Assembly (NCBI GenBank): GCA_016710135.1
Contig: JADJLM010000006.1
Span: forward strand, 30,242-94,241
Origin: Nitrosomonas sp.
Lineage (GTDB): Bacteria; Pseudomonadota; Gammaproteobacteria; Burkholderiales; Nitrosomonadaceae
Direction: 5' to 3'
Length of the DNA stretch: 64,000 nucleotides
How positions within the stretch are numbered: the stretch's first letter is position 1; each line of letters begins with the position of its first letter. Shown piece after piece: positions 1 through 9,075 of this stretch. The translations under genes were made by a program, and so were the position numbers. The notes under the pieces were generated by a model, which ran no database searches, was not told where the DNA came from, and saw only the letters and a list, made by a program, of their open reading frames with translations.

Positions 1-1619
1 GCGGCTTCTCTTAGAAAGTGGGTTCCATTTTGCTTTGCAGCTTCTTTAATTCGACGAATCGTTGCTTGTGAAATGATCAACTCGCGAATTTCATCATTCA
101 ATAGCAATATTTCAGCAATTGCATTTCTGCCTTTATAGCCGCTGCCGCGACATTGCCCACACCCTTTACTACTCCTGAAATGATATTGCTCAGCTTGCTC
201 CAATGAAATACCCGACTCAAGAATTATCTGATCACTGGGTCGCTCATCAACGATGCAGTGCATACAAAGCTGCCGCACCAGTCGTTGCGCAACAATACCG
301 TTCAAAGCAGAAACAAAGCTATAAGGGTCAACGCCCATGTGTGCAAACCGACCAATCACATCAAACACATTATTAGCATGTACCGTGGTAAAAACAAGAT
401 GCCCGGTCAACGCAGCTTGTATCGCAATTTGGGCGGTCTCAGCATCTCGTATTTCACCTACCATAATTTTATCAGGATCGTGCCTTAGTATAGAACGCAA
501 GCCTCTAGCAAAGGTTAATCCTTTTTTTTCGTTAACCGGAATCTGTAATACGCCGGGCAGTTGGTACTCGATCGGATCTTCGATCGTAATGATTTTATCA
601 TCCCCTTGATTGACTTCAGAGATTGCGGCATAAAGCGAGGTAGTTTTTCCACTTCCCGTTGGTCCCGTGACCAACAGCATCCCGTAGGGTTCAGCACTTA
701 ACCGTCTTATGGTAGCGATAGAAGTTTGATCAAACCCGAGTTGATTCAGTGTTAAGCCTTCGACATGATCTGTGAGGGCTTGTCTATCAAGAATCCTGAG
801 GACAGCATCCTCGCCAAAAATGCTAGGCATGATTGAAACACGAAAATCTATTTCACGTCCCTGAATGGAAACTTTAAAGCGCCCATCTTGTGGAACGCGA
901 CGTTCCGCAATATCCAGATCTGACATGACTTTGATGCGAGAAATCACTTGCTCAGCCAGGTCTGTTCCTTGCATTACACCGATCATGGTCAGAACACCAT
1001 CGATTCGATATTTAATCGCCAATGCACCCGGTGCGGTTTCAAGATGAATATCACTGGCCTGAGATTTGTGTGCGTCATACAGTGTCGAATGAACAAGTCT
1101 AACAACATGACTGGTTCCTTCATGAATCGATTTTAACGATAAATTCTCGATACCGTCCTGCACAAAACTCTGTTGTTCTGCGGGTAAGACATTATCCATG
1201 GCACGCATACTTTTTTCCTGTTGCGCAAAAAAGGCGGCCAGATCTGCAGGGTGTACTAAGTACCATTCGGCCGGAACAGAGATATATTCCTCTACCCACG
1301 ATCTTAGATGAGGTAAAAAGGGGTCACCAATTGCTAGCAGATATTTCCCATCGCGTTGGAATAAAACACATTGCTGTGTGGTAGCTTCAGCAAATGATAA
1401 TTCCACATACACTGGTTGCAGCGTATGTAATTCTTCCATCTTCAGAACAGGTATATGAAGCAATCGCCCCAGTTCCAGCATCAAGTCATAGGGTGAAGAA
1501 AACCCACCTTCATCTTCGAGTACTTTTACAACAGTACTTTTTTGGATAATTGCTTGCTGACGTGCTTGTGTTAGCTGTGCTAAATCAAGTAATGGTTTTG
1601 CTACCGGTTCAGAATGCAT
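1..1619 (-). CDS. gspE: Type II secretion ATPase GspE (3' end beyond window)
   Basis: This is the cytoplasmic AAA-type ATPase that powers pseudopilus assembly in the type II secretion system (GspE/PilB/PulE family). I translated the minus strand from the ATG at 1619 and it stays open for about 539 codons to the window edge, so the C-terminus is missing. A Walker A motif (GPTGSGKT) lies near residue 318, a Walker B region (KIMVGEIRD) near residue 382, and a CxxC pair (CMHC, then CGQC) typical of the GspE zinc-binding domain lies from about residue 452. The gene follows gspF by 11 nt in the same direction, so it is in the gspGFE operon. PilB is the main alternative, but the adjacent GspG-type pseudopilin favours GspE. 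Confidence 0.9.
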   Translation of the reverse strand, partial: MHSEPVAKPLLDLAQLTQARQQAIIQKSTVVKVLEDEGGFSSPYDLMLELGRLLHIPVLKMEELHTLQPVYVELSFAEATTQQCVLFQRDGKYLLAIGDPFLPHLRSWVEEYISVPAEWYLVHPADLAAFFAQQEKSMRAMDNVLPAEQQSFVQDGIENLSLKSIHEGTSHVVRLVHSTLYDAHKSQASDIHLETAPGALAIKYRIDGVLTMIGVMQGTDLAEQVISRIKVMSDLDIAERRVPQDGRFKVSIQGREIDFRVSIMPSIFGEDAVLRILDRQALTDHVEGLTLNQLGFDQTSIATIRRLSAEPYGMLLVTGPTGSGKTTSLYAAISEVNQGDDKIITIEDPIEYQLPGVLQIPVNEKKGLTFARGLRSILRHDPDKIMVGEIRDAETAQIAIQAALTGHLVFTTVHANNVFDVIGRFAHMGVDPYSFVSALNGIVAQRLVRQLCMHCIVDERPSDQIILESGISLEQAEQYHFRSSKGCGQCRGSGYKGRNAIAEILLLNDEIRELIISQATIRRIKEAAKQNGTHFLREA

Positions 1620-1630
1620 TGCGGATTCAA

Positions 1631-2815
1631 TCAATTGATGCTACCCGCTAATTCAAAAATAGGCATATACATTAAAATGATAATACCCCCGATCACCGTT
1701 CCAATAACTGCCATTAATATTGGTTCAATGAGTTTGGTTGCCCATTCGACCCATCGTGAAATTTCTTCATCGTGAAAATTTCCAATCCGTTCCATCATCT
1801 CACCCATGAGACCTGTCCGTTCACCAACACGCAGCATTCGATTTCCTACTGCAGTGGTTAGCTCGGCCATTTGCATTGCGCTCGAAATGGTTTTTCCTTC
1901 TCGAATAAAACTCGCCGCTGCACGAACACGAGGCCTGAAGTGTGCTTGCAATAAATCACTTACCATTTCCAGTGCTTTGGTAATCGGTACACCGCCGCGT
2001 AATAGCATACCGAGTGTTTTAGAGAATCGGGCAAGTTGGTAAACCCGCATGCGTTCACCAATTGCGGGAATCCGCCATAATGTTTGCATCAGATAGGCAC
2101 GGAATGCGGGTCTTGAAAAACCATAGGACATGAGTGATAAGCTAGCTATCGCAATACCAGCAAGCATCCAACCATTCTCATGAGCTAACCGCCCCCATTT
2201 GATCAACAATACCGAAAGCCATGGCAAATCGGCACCAATGTCTTCATAGATCGCACTAAATTTAGGAACAACGAATAGCAACAAGAATAGCGCAACAAGC
2301 AACCCAACAACCAATAGTAAGACCGGGTAAATCGATGCGCCCACCAGCTTTTTACGAGCCAGATCCATTTGGCTCTGATAGGTGATGAAGCGTGTTAAAG
2401 CTTCAGGTAAATCTCCAGTTCGTTCACTCGCCTTCACGGTAGCTATATATAACGCCGGAAAAGCTTGAGGATGGGACTCTAGTGCATTTGAAAATGTTAC
2501 TCCTTCATAGAGTCGATCAAGAATGTTTTCGATAACCTTCCTTATGCCAGCATCTTCCTCTTTTTCGATCAATGTCTCGATACTTTCCACTAAACTCAGT
2601 CCAGCAGTGAGTAGCGATAATAACTCATGGCTAAAATGCGTCAGGGGGAAGCGAATACGGGCTTTAGGTCGCCAATCGAGCCAATGGCGCTGCACACTTA
2701 AAACCAACCCTCCTTGTGTTAGGATTTGTTGGCGCGCATCCTCTTCGTTGATTGCTTCGAGCTCAAGCGATACCGTGCCCTGATTGGCAAGAATAGCCTT
2801 GACTGTGTAACGCAT
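1631..2815 (-). CDS. gspF: Type II secretion inner-membrane platform protein GspF
   Basis: GspF is the polytopic inner-membrane platform protein that couples the GspE ATPase to pseudopilin assembly. The 394-residue length is typical. Two T2SSF domains can be seen, at roughly residues 60-185 and 260-385, each followed by hydrophobic membrane segments near 165-195, 215-240 and 365-390. The N-terminus (MRYTVKAILANQGTVSLELE) resembles the GspF leader. The gene lies 12 nt after gspG and 11 nt before gspE, which fits one transcript. PilC of type IV pili is the alternative family member. Confidence 0.9.
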   Translation of the reverse strand: MRYTVKAILANQGTVSLELEAINEEDARQQILTQGGLVLSVQRHWLDWRPKARIRFPLTHFSHELLSLLTAGLSLVESIETLIEKEEDAGIRKVIENILDRLYEGVTFSNALESHPQAFPALYIATVKASERTGDLPEALTRFITYQSQMDLARKKLVGASIYPVLLLVVGLLVALFLLLFVVPKFSAIYEDIGADLPWLSVLLIKWGRLAHENGWMLAGIAIASLSLMSYGFSRPAFRAYLMQTLWRIPAIGERMRVYQLARFSKTLGMLLRGGVPITKALEMVSDLLQAHFRPRVRAAASFIREGKTISSAMQMAELTTAVGNRMLRVGERTGLMGEMMERIGNFHDEEISRWVEWATKLIEPILMAVIGTVIGGIIILMYMPIFELAGSIN

Positions 2816-2827
2816 TAATTAAAACTA

Positions 2828-3262
2828 TCACCAATTTGCAATGTCAGCCGCATCTCCCGCTCCACCCGGTTGACCATCTTTTCCTAGGGAAAATAAATCA
2901 AATTCTGAACGATCACCTGGGTATTTATATTGATAAGGACGTCCCCAAGGATCAGGTGGTGGCGTTTTACTTAAATAAGGTCCTTGCCATTTCAATTCGT
3001 TACCTGGACGAGTAACTAACGCATTGAGCCCTTGTTCAGTCGTTGGATACTGCCCAATATCTAAGCGATATTGATGCAGCGCTTTTTCCAGTGAATCAAT
3101 TTGAGCCTGGGCCATCTTGACCTCAGATTTTCCCACTTGCGAAAAATACTTCGGCCCTACATAAGCTGCCAGTAATCCAATAATTACCATTACAACCAAA
3201 AGCTCAAGTAAGGTAAACCCTTGTATTGCGCGTTTACCTAGATTTGTATAACAGCTTTTCAT
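2828..3262 (-). CDS. gspG: Type II secretion major pseudopilin GspG
   Basis: This is the major pseudopilin of the type II secretion system. It is made as a prepilin, cleaved and N-methylated by the prepilin peptidase, and built into the periplasmic pseudopilus. The class III leader is clear: a short basic N-terminus ends in G, followed by FTLLELLVVMVIIGLLAA. The C-terminal half has the GspG pattern of YPTTEQGL, DPWGRPYQY and a FDLFSLGKDG calcium loop. The reading frame opens further upstream at 3316, but the ATG at 3262 is preferred because a GAGGA ribosome site precedes it by about 7 nt and the leader then has normal length (144 residues in all). It is the first gene of the gspG-F-E operon. 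Confidence 0.93.
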   Translation of the reverse strand: MKSCYTNLGKRAIQGFTLLELLVVMVIIGLLAAYVGPKYFSQVGKSEVKMAQAQIDSLEKALHQYRLDIGQYPTTEQGLNALVTRPGNELKWQGPYLSKTPPPDPWGRPYQYKYPGDRSEFDLFSLGKDGQPGGAGDAADIANW

Positions 3263-3316
3263 GCTCATCCTCGACTTATAAAACTTTTCTAACAACCCAT
3301 AAATATTAGTAGGCAA

Positions 3317-3738
3317 GACTCATTACAAATTAAGCTACGCTAAATTTTTGACGACTTTTTACTCGGTCTTGACAATCTTTTTTTTACGATAACATATTAA
3401 TCTCGCGAATTCCAACCGCTCAAATCAGCTAACTTGTGGGATTCATCATCATCACAACACAAAATATCGGGGCGCGAGTCAGCGGTGTTCCATTTCCTTT
3501 TTAATTATAGCGTTGATATTAGACACTTTTATTAAGTGAATGATTGCTTGATCAGGGTGATCGTTCAAAGATAACGTTAATCTGACTCTAGCCTTGGTGC
3601 GACAATATGTCACATTGATTGTTCTGACTATGACTGGTTATTATTAATTAACCTACACCACAGCAGAAGCCCCCATTAGCCGTTTTTTAAATGGCTCAAA
3701 GGTAAATAACAGTCATAAATCAAAAACAAACAGTACGA
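3317..3738. other. Intergenic region between divergent gspG and the RTX/S-layer-like gene
   Basis: No gene is visible here. The stretch is AT-rich and separates the divergent gspG operon and the gene at 3739. A possible minus-35 box (TTGACA, 3369-3374) lies in front of AT-rich sequence facing the downstream gene, but no convincing minus-10 sits at standard spacing. The main landmark is the 22-bp element at 3596-3617, which occurs again at 5981-6002. Confidence 0.5.
3596..3617. promoter_or_regulatory. Copy 1 of a 22-bp repeat with a 7-3-7 inverted repeat (candidate operator)
   Basis: The 22 bases at 3596-3617 are identical to 5981-6002. They contain TGCGACA-ATA-TGTCACA (3598-3614), an inverted repeat with 7-bp arms and one mismatch. 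The palindrome ends about 125 bp upstream of the ATG at 3739; the second copy ends about 108 bp upstream of the ATG at 6107. Same orientation and similar distance suggest a shared transcription-factor site. The CRP consensus TGTGA-N6-TCACA does not fit because the spacing is one base too long. The regulator is unknown. Confidence 0.5.
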
Positions 3739-5884
3739 ATGGTTAACCTACCAGATATCGATTTAACTTATAAGTTAGTAATTGGATTATTTAACGCGGC
3801 CCCAGGTAAGACAAATCTGGCAAGTTTGCTCACCCTCATTGACCAAGGATTATCAGTTTCTCAAGTTAGCGATGGTCTTGATTCGACATTACTATTTAAC
3901 CAAAAAATCATTGGCGATTTATCTGAGGCTGATCAAGTTTCTTTGATTATGAGTCACTTTGGATTTGTTGCTGGCCAATCAACCGGTAATGAGAGAAAAC
4001 AAGTCAGAGATTACCTTACTGGCCGCTTGAAATCAGGGGATAGCTGGGGACAGATTGTTTATGACGCAATTGCTTACTTGTCCGATAATCCAGATCCAAT
4101 GTTTGCCAAAGCTGCTTTGTTGCTCAGCAACAAAGTGCTAGTTTCAAGCCTTTTTTCGCAATCTTATTCTGAAGATAGCTTAGAAGTGCTGCAAAGTGTT
4201 CTATCGGGTGTGTCTGCCGACAGTCCATTAGACCAGGTGTCAGCCGAGGCTTATCTGGCTGGAATCGGCAAACCAGTCGGTGCTGTTAACCTGACGGTAG
4301 CAAAAGATGTGCTCAGTAGTCATGTCATACTCGCTCCAAGGGGTTATACGCCTGCGGGAACGGATCAAGTCAACACATTGAATGACGACGATGTGTTATC
4401 TGGAACCGCTTCCGAAGTTGATAAGCTAGTATTTGATTTTGTCAATGATGCGGATACCGGCGATCATAATATCGTGCCGCAGTTAAGTGGTATCGAAATT
4501 CTCGACATAAAGTTCTCGCTTGATGGCGCAGGAACGCTTGATTTACAGGATGCTGTCGGCGTTACTCATATCGATTTGCATCGCATCGATGATGGAGCCA
4601 CTGCGATTATTGATAACATCACCGAAGCAACGACTAATCATTTGTCCATTAACCATTCAAACGCTGCCAATGCAGATATCGCGTTTACCTATCTCGATTC
4701 TGCACTCATTGGTACTGATGATATCGTAACGTTAACACTCAACAATGCACAAGCTGGCGTAGTTTCAAGTCAAGAGTCGACCGATGATGGTTCTTTGAAT
4801 CAGGGTTTTGAAACGATTAACGTGATCTCTTCCGGAGATCAAGCCAATACGCTGATTAGTTTGACGACTGAGGATGCGCAACTACTCAACATCACGGGTA
4901 ACCAGGATTTAACCATTCAAGCATTGAGTGGAACTAACCAACCTTCATTGGCGGGGCTTCAAAATATGAGTGGGTCGCTCACCAAAATCGATGCATCAAC
5001 GTTCTCAGGAAACTTGAGAGTCAATATTAATGGGTTGTTGGATGCGGTCTTGGATGATTCTTCGGGTAAAGATGCGCCAGTTACAGTACTTGGTGGAATG
5101 GGGAATGATACGATTTGGTTGAGCAGTAAAAACAATGTCAATGATGAATTAAATGGAGGAACTGGGGTTAATACCTTGATTCTAGAGGGCGGTTCTGATC
5201 CAGTAACATTAACTGAGTTTGGCCCGGATAAGCTAAAAAATATTGTTAATTTTAGTACCTTAGCGAGTACTAATTTTTCCCTAGCGCCTGAGCTTTTAAA
5301 ATTGCAGCTCGATGATCTTGTGCTCGATTCATTGGTAGACAGCGAACATATCAGTAGTATCGAGGAACCCGAGACCTTCAACTTACGCATCAATGATTTT
5401 CAGGATATTGAAACGCCTCAAGCTGCGGTTGCCTTGCAGTTAGATGTTTCAGATTTAACCCAGCAATCGGCTGTCAATGTGACGCTTGATGCAGGATCAC
5501 TCCAATATCAACTCGAACACGATACGATTCAGTTATCACCGCATGGGAGCAGTATTACCATCAATAACTTCCAGACGCTTTCAGACGGGGCAGCCATCGA
5601 TATCTTTGGCGGGTCTGCCGCAGATCAAATCGTATTATCGCTTTCTGATTTTAAGCTGCTAGATTCGAGCGCTGGTAACAATATTGCGGTCACCGATTTT
5701 TTTGTTTGCATTTGATACCATCGATCCCACCTCAGATCCCTCTGCCGAAGCCATTATCTTTGATTCAACGACGGGCAATCTCTTTTATAACCCTGACCAT
5801 GAAACCGAAGGCGGGCTAGTATTGATTGCTAGCTTGACCAATATCTCTGACTTGACCGATCTCGATATTCTCATTCTTTCTTAA
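3739..5884 (+). CDS. Large acidic RTX/S-layer-like protein, probably type I secreted; frameshifted near the C-terminus
   Basis: The first frame encodes 658 residues and stops at 5715. The next frame continues the coding sense to 5884, giving about 719 residues if joined. There is no N-terminal signal peptide. The N-terminal 180 residues are helical (motifs such as FAKAALLLSNKVLVS) and resemble the N-terminal region of RTX-type S-layer and surface proteins. The remainder is acidic and rich in N, D, T and beta-strand-like repeats, with sparse RTX-like glycine motifs (GGMGNDTI, NGGTGVNT, FGGSAADQI). The joined C-terminus has the FDTIDP...AIIFDSTTGNLFYNPD pattern common at the end of type I secreted RTX proteins. 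The break lies in a T7 run at 5697-5703 next to DFF. No ABC exporter is nearby. The ribosome site before the ATG is weak. Confidence 0.6.
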
Positions 5885-5921
5885 GCAGAAAGTTTCCCCA
5901 AAATATATGTTTAATAAACAA

Positions 5922-5942
5922 CCCCGTGGTAAGACCACGGGG
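5922..5942. terminator. Perfect 9-bp hairpin after the RTX-like gene
   Basis: CCCCGTGGT and ACCACGGGG pair perfectly around a 3-nt AAG loop. A T-rich tract is absent on the plus strand and moderate on the minus strand (TTGTTTATT). It separates the RTX-like gene from the next promoter region and probably acts as a terminator or transcript-end stabiliser. Confidence 0.6.
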
Positions 5943-5980
5943 AATCGCAAATTAATACTCATAATGGCTATATGCCTATG

Positions 5981-6002
5981 GGTGCGACAATATGTCACAT
6001 TG
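5981..6002. promoter_or_regulatory. Copy 2 of the 22-bp repeat (candidate operator)
   Basis: This is identical over 22 bases to 3596-3617, with the inverted repeat at 5983-5999. It lies about 108 bp upstream of the start of the YcnI-like gene at 6107. Sequence on either side of the two copies differs, so this is not simply an extended duplication. Confidence 0.5.
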
Positions 6003-6106
6003 TTTTCTAATAAATATTAGAAGATACTGACAGCGACTATCGATAGTTCATAAATAAGTAAAAAGTTTAGCCTTATCATAAATTTGAACTTTAAAGAGGA
6101 GCATCA

Positions 6107-6885
6107 ATGCAGAAAAATAGTTCATTAGAAAATATGAGTCGCGCACTTATCGCAATGGGATTGATCGTTGCAGCAAGTCAAGTGTCAGCGCATACACGCT
6201 TACAAGTGCCACAAATCGCTGAAGGAACGCGAGTTTACAACAATGTTGTCGTTGGTCACGGTTGTGAAGGGAAAGATGTCATTGCAACAACGGCAGTATT
6301 TCCTGACGGCGTTGACTCAACGGTGTTGGTCGATGGGAATCCTTATGAAGGACCAATTAGCGACTTTATCAATTGGGGTAATCTGATTCAGAAGGTGATG
6401 AGTAAAGATGTTTTTGCTAAAGAAGCAGAGAAATATGATCAATCAGGCAGTAATGTCGTGGGTTTTGGGTTAGAGATGGCGCACTGCCCGCAACCTATAC
6501 AGGATTGTTTCCTTTCAAATCCGATGCAGCGGTGATTGAGTCTTCTTCTTGCGCAAAGAGCGTAAAAATTGTAGTAGCGATTGCAGATATTTGCAAAAAC
6601 ACCAATATCGGCGGCTTTGCTGACTTGACCGTTAATCTTTGGACCCCTGCAGTAGGTTCAAACTTCGACGGTCCGGGTTTGCATGGCTATAACTCACCAG
6701 CAACGCTAACCGTTAACCGTGATTTAGCGGCAAATCCGCTTGATGCATCGTGTGGAGAAGGTTCAACCGTTGAATTGATTCCATCGGCTGCACAGCTTGA
6801 CCGTGACATGCCCATCAAGAACAAAGGTGGTGATGTTTGGTGCCAAAAACCTAATTCGCGAGTTAGTTTATTGTTTTTAACGTAA
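6107..6885 (+). CDS. Exported YcnI/DUF1775-like protein with predicted N-terminal histidine; frameshifted
   Basis: The gene starts at the ATG at 6107 after a strong AAAGAGGAG site. A Sec signal peptide occupies residues 1-28, and cleavage after VSA would leave histidine 29 as the mature N-terminus. A GHGC motif follows at 50-53, then ATTAVFPDGVDS, which resembles the HGC..TT..(I/F)P(D/E)G pattern of YcnI/DUF1775 proteins that bind copper through the N-terminal histidine. The first frame stops at 6535. The second frame (track from 6505 to 6885) continues with SCAKSVKIVVAIAD, VNLWTPAVGS and CGEG...SAAQLDRDMP. Removing a one-base shift near 6478-6485 joins them (AALPATYTGLFPF). The last 10-12 residues may also be out of frame relative to the paralogue at 8304. 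The copper role is inferred from the fold-like motifs only. Confidence 0.6.
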
Positions 6886-6987
6886 ACCCATCGTTTACGT
6901 AGCAGTTCAACCATAACGCACAAACGGGCAGTTACATTGTAGTTTGATGTGATTGCTCGTTTTACAGGATGTTGTAAGGAGGACAGG

Positions 6988-7548
6988 ATGCTATTTTCGA
7001 AGCGTAACAAAGCACAATGGATAGTTTTGATTCCCTGGTTTATCGCGGCCCAAATGAGCACCGCTTCAGCTTCCGAGCAAAATTTAAGTAGAGAGACTAA
7101 AGCTCATGCTGCTTCGGCAGTCCGCGTTCATTGCGATGATAGCAGTGCTTATCAACGTGAACCGGATCCCGAGCTCACGGCGTCGATTAAATTCATGGCT
7201 GAATCCAATGATCAATCGGAGAGGTTGGTCGCGCTCGCGCAATTGTCTGAAAAACGCGCTGTTGATCCTGAAGTGGCTGATCAAATCTTACATATTGCAC
7301 TATTAGATGAAGATCCGATCATTCGAGGTCAGGCAGTTTATGCAATTGGTCGGCGCGGGGGTATGGATGCCAGTATTGTCATCGATCAGGCACTCGCGGA
7401 TGAGATTCCTTCTGTCAGATTGATGGCAGTCGATGCGCTAGTCGCAAGCGATGAGGAAAGTAATGCGCTACTCAGGAAGGCGTTGGAGGATGAAAATGCA
7501 GCAGTTAGAGAACTGGCGTCGACCAAGCTGGGATTAGTCGCTAGGTAA
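6988..7548 (+). CDS. Periplasmic HEAT-repeat protein
   Basis: The reading frame opens at 6949, but the ATG at 6988 follows an AAGGAGGACAGG ribosome site and begins a signal peptide (residues 1 to about 29, ending STASA). The mature part has alternating amphipathic helices typical of HEAT/PBS-lyase repeats: SERLVALAQLSEKRAVDPEV, then DPIIRGQAVYAIGRRGG, SVRLMAVDALVAS and AAVRELASTKLG. Such proteins act as scaffolds in larger complexes; no catalytic residue is seen. It sits between two members of the N-terminal-histidine group, in the same direction, and may act with them. A terminator follows the gene. Confidence 0.75.
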   Translation: MLFSKRNKAQWIVLIPWFIAAQMSTASASEQNLSRETKAHAASAVRVHCDDSSAYQREPDPELTASIKFMAESNDQSERLVALAQLSEKRAVDPEVADQILHIALLDEDPIIRGQAVYAIGRRGGMDASIVIDQALADEIPSVRLMAVDALVASDEESNALLRKALEDENAAVRELASTKLGLVAR

Positions 7549-7571
7549 AACAAAAGAAATAGTAGTAGATG

Positions 7572-7601
7572 GTACATCATTGATGCAAGTTAATGATGTT
7601 T
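7572..7601 (+). terminator. Rho-independent terminator after the HEAT-repeat gene
   Basis: The arms ACATCATT (7572-7579) and AATGATGT (7590-7597) form an 8-bp stem with a 10-nt loop and are followed by TTTTTAT. It lies 24 nt after the stop codon. Confidence 0.7.
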
Positions 7602-7629
7602 TTATGGTGAAAATTTATAGGAGAGGACT

Positions 7630-8094
7630 GTGAAGTTTTTTAAAAATAAATTCGTGCTCATTAGCAGCTTATTAGGCGTAGCATTTATATTTTCAGGCAA
7701 TGTTGCTGCACATAATCAAGCCGGAAGCTTTACTACCGGTCTCGCAAATGCGGTTGATTTTTATCAAGTAACTTGTTCAAATGATGGTAACGGCGCACCT
7801 TCTTACCTTGAGTTTCAAGTAAAGGATACAACAGCTAACACGGCTAAGGTGCAGGTATTGGTCCAGAAAGGTACTTCTTGCGGTGTTAACGCATGCGCAG
7901 TTACAACGCTCGATACGATAGATACGGACGCGCTATATAGTCCGATATCTAAAGTAACGCAAGGTGCGGGTGTTTATAATTTATTTGTTAGTCACACGGG
8001 TACAGGCGCTGATGCCTATGATGTGTTGCTCCATTGTAAAACAGCAGGAAATGTTCATACTGGAACTTCAGTTGTTTCAAGACAGCAAAAATAA
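7630..8094 (+). CDS. Small exported protein with predicted N-terminal histidine; family not recognised
   Basis: The 154-residue product starts at a GTG preceded by GAGAGGA. The signal peptide (residues 1-27, ending VAA) would be cut to give a mature protein starting HNQAG, the same AH junction seen in the genes at 6107 and 8304. The mature protein has four cysteines (near TCSND, TSCG, NAC and LHC) that could make two disulfides, and beta-rich sequence with a C-terminal YDVLLHCKT strand. I do not recognise the family; it may be an immunoglobulin-like or cupredoxin-like beta sandwich. It is flanked by strong terminators, so it is probably its own transcription unit. Confidence 0.7.
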   Translation: MKFFKNKFVLISSLLGVAFIFSGNVAAHNQAGSFTTGLANAVDFYQVTCSNDGNGAPSYLEFQVKDTTANTAKVQVLVQKGTSCGVNACAVTTLDTIDTDALYSPISKVTQGAGVYNLFVSHTGTGADAYDVLLHCKTAGNVHTGTSVVSRQQK

Positions 8095-8130
8095 TTAGCG
8101 TTAATTCAATTTATCACTCTTCCCCTCAGT

Positions 8131-8199
8131 CGCTGCACTGCAAACTAGTAGTTGTAGGGCGCAGTTGCAGCGAATTCGAGCGCTCATTTTTGTTTTTTT
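8131..8199 (+). terminator. Hairpin plus GAGCGCTC palindrome and T-rich tract
   Basis: A large imperfect stem (CGCTGCA at 8131-8137 with TGCAGCG at 8166-8172) is followed by the palindrome GAGCGCTC (8178-8185) and then ATTTTTGTTTTTTT. Together they make a likely terminator for the gene ending at 8094. Confidence 0.6.
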
Positions 8200-8303
8200 A
8201 CAAAGGGCGCTAAGTGGTTTTCAAATAAATTTTGTATCTTATTTTTATACAATGCCTACATTGTTGGAGTAAATAAGATTTAATTTCTATGGTGGATTAA
8301 GAA

Positions 8304-9075
8304 ATGAATAAACATTTTAGAATAAATCAAGTTTTGCAAACATTTTTGGTTATAGGTGTTCTGATCAATTTCACACAAAGCGCATTAGCCCATAACTCTT
8401 TTGAGCATAACCGAGTACTTGAGGGAACATCGTTAACGAATCATATGTTAATTGGCCATGGTTGCGGCGGTTCTTCTGGAGAGACTGTAATCGGTACCAG
8501 TGTGGTATTTCCAGATGGAAACGATTCGATTATAACGATTGATGGAAATTTACATGAAGGTCCACTTGATGATTTTATTCAAGGTTGGGGCGCCAATTTC
8601 CGGGTACTTCAGGATCGTTCGGTGTTTGATGCGATGGATGCCAAGCGCGATGAGAATGGCAATGTTGTCGGTCTCTGGGCGGGAGGGGGCCCTGGGGTAC
8701 CCGCGAGTAATAATGCGCAGATTCCCTTCCGGATGAGCAGTTCATTTTTAACCCTGACTCTTGTGCAAAAAGTGTACGTTTTGCCATAGCGGTTGTGATG
8801 TATGCACGTTTACGACATTAGCGGATTTTGATAGTGATACGGTTAGCTTGTGGACACCAGCTGTTGGTTCAAAGTTTGATGGTACGCCAGGAGGTGGTCA
8901 TACCACATATGATTCCCCCCCTTTTCTTACGTTAGCGCGTGATTTAGAAAATAATCCATTACCTGAATCTTGTGGAGAGGGGATTGAAGAAGTTGTGGTC
9001 AAGCCATCGGCAGCACAGATTGATCGTGACATGCCGGTTCGCATCAATGGTCAACAAGTCTGGCCACAAAATTAA
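8304..9075 (+). CDS. Exported YcnI/DUF1775-like paralogue with predicted N-terminal histidine; two frameshifts
   Basis: This is a paralogue of the gene at 6107. The signal peptide (residues 1-29, ending SALA) would release a protein starting HNSFEHN. GHGC lies at 51-54, followed by VVFPDGNDS and DGN-x-HEGP-x-DDFI, all matched in the first copy. The first frame stops at 8789. The conserved continuation is recovered by adding a T to the T5 run at 8745-8749 (SSFFNPDSCAKSVRFAIAV) and another base near 8793-8797 (VVDVCTFTTLADF); it then runs to 9075 through SLWTPAVGS and CGEG...SAAQIDRDMPV. Either two sequencing errors or two real lesions are present. Copper binding is an inference. Confidence 0.6.

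Noticed and set aside
1806..2783. Plus-strand open frames at 1806-2042 and 2523-2783
   Set aside because: They lie entirely inside gspF on the opposite strand, have no ribosome site and show no protein family pattern.
3598..3614. CRP site in the 22-bp repeat
   Set aside because: The half-sites TGTGA and TCGCA are separated by 7 bases, not 6, and one half is mismatched, so the CRP consensus is not met.
3739..5884. Classical RTX toxin
   Set aside because: Only scattered glycine motifs are present, with no nonapeptide tandem array and no acyltransferase or ABC transporter gene beside it. It fits a surface or S-layer-like protein better.
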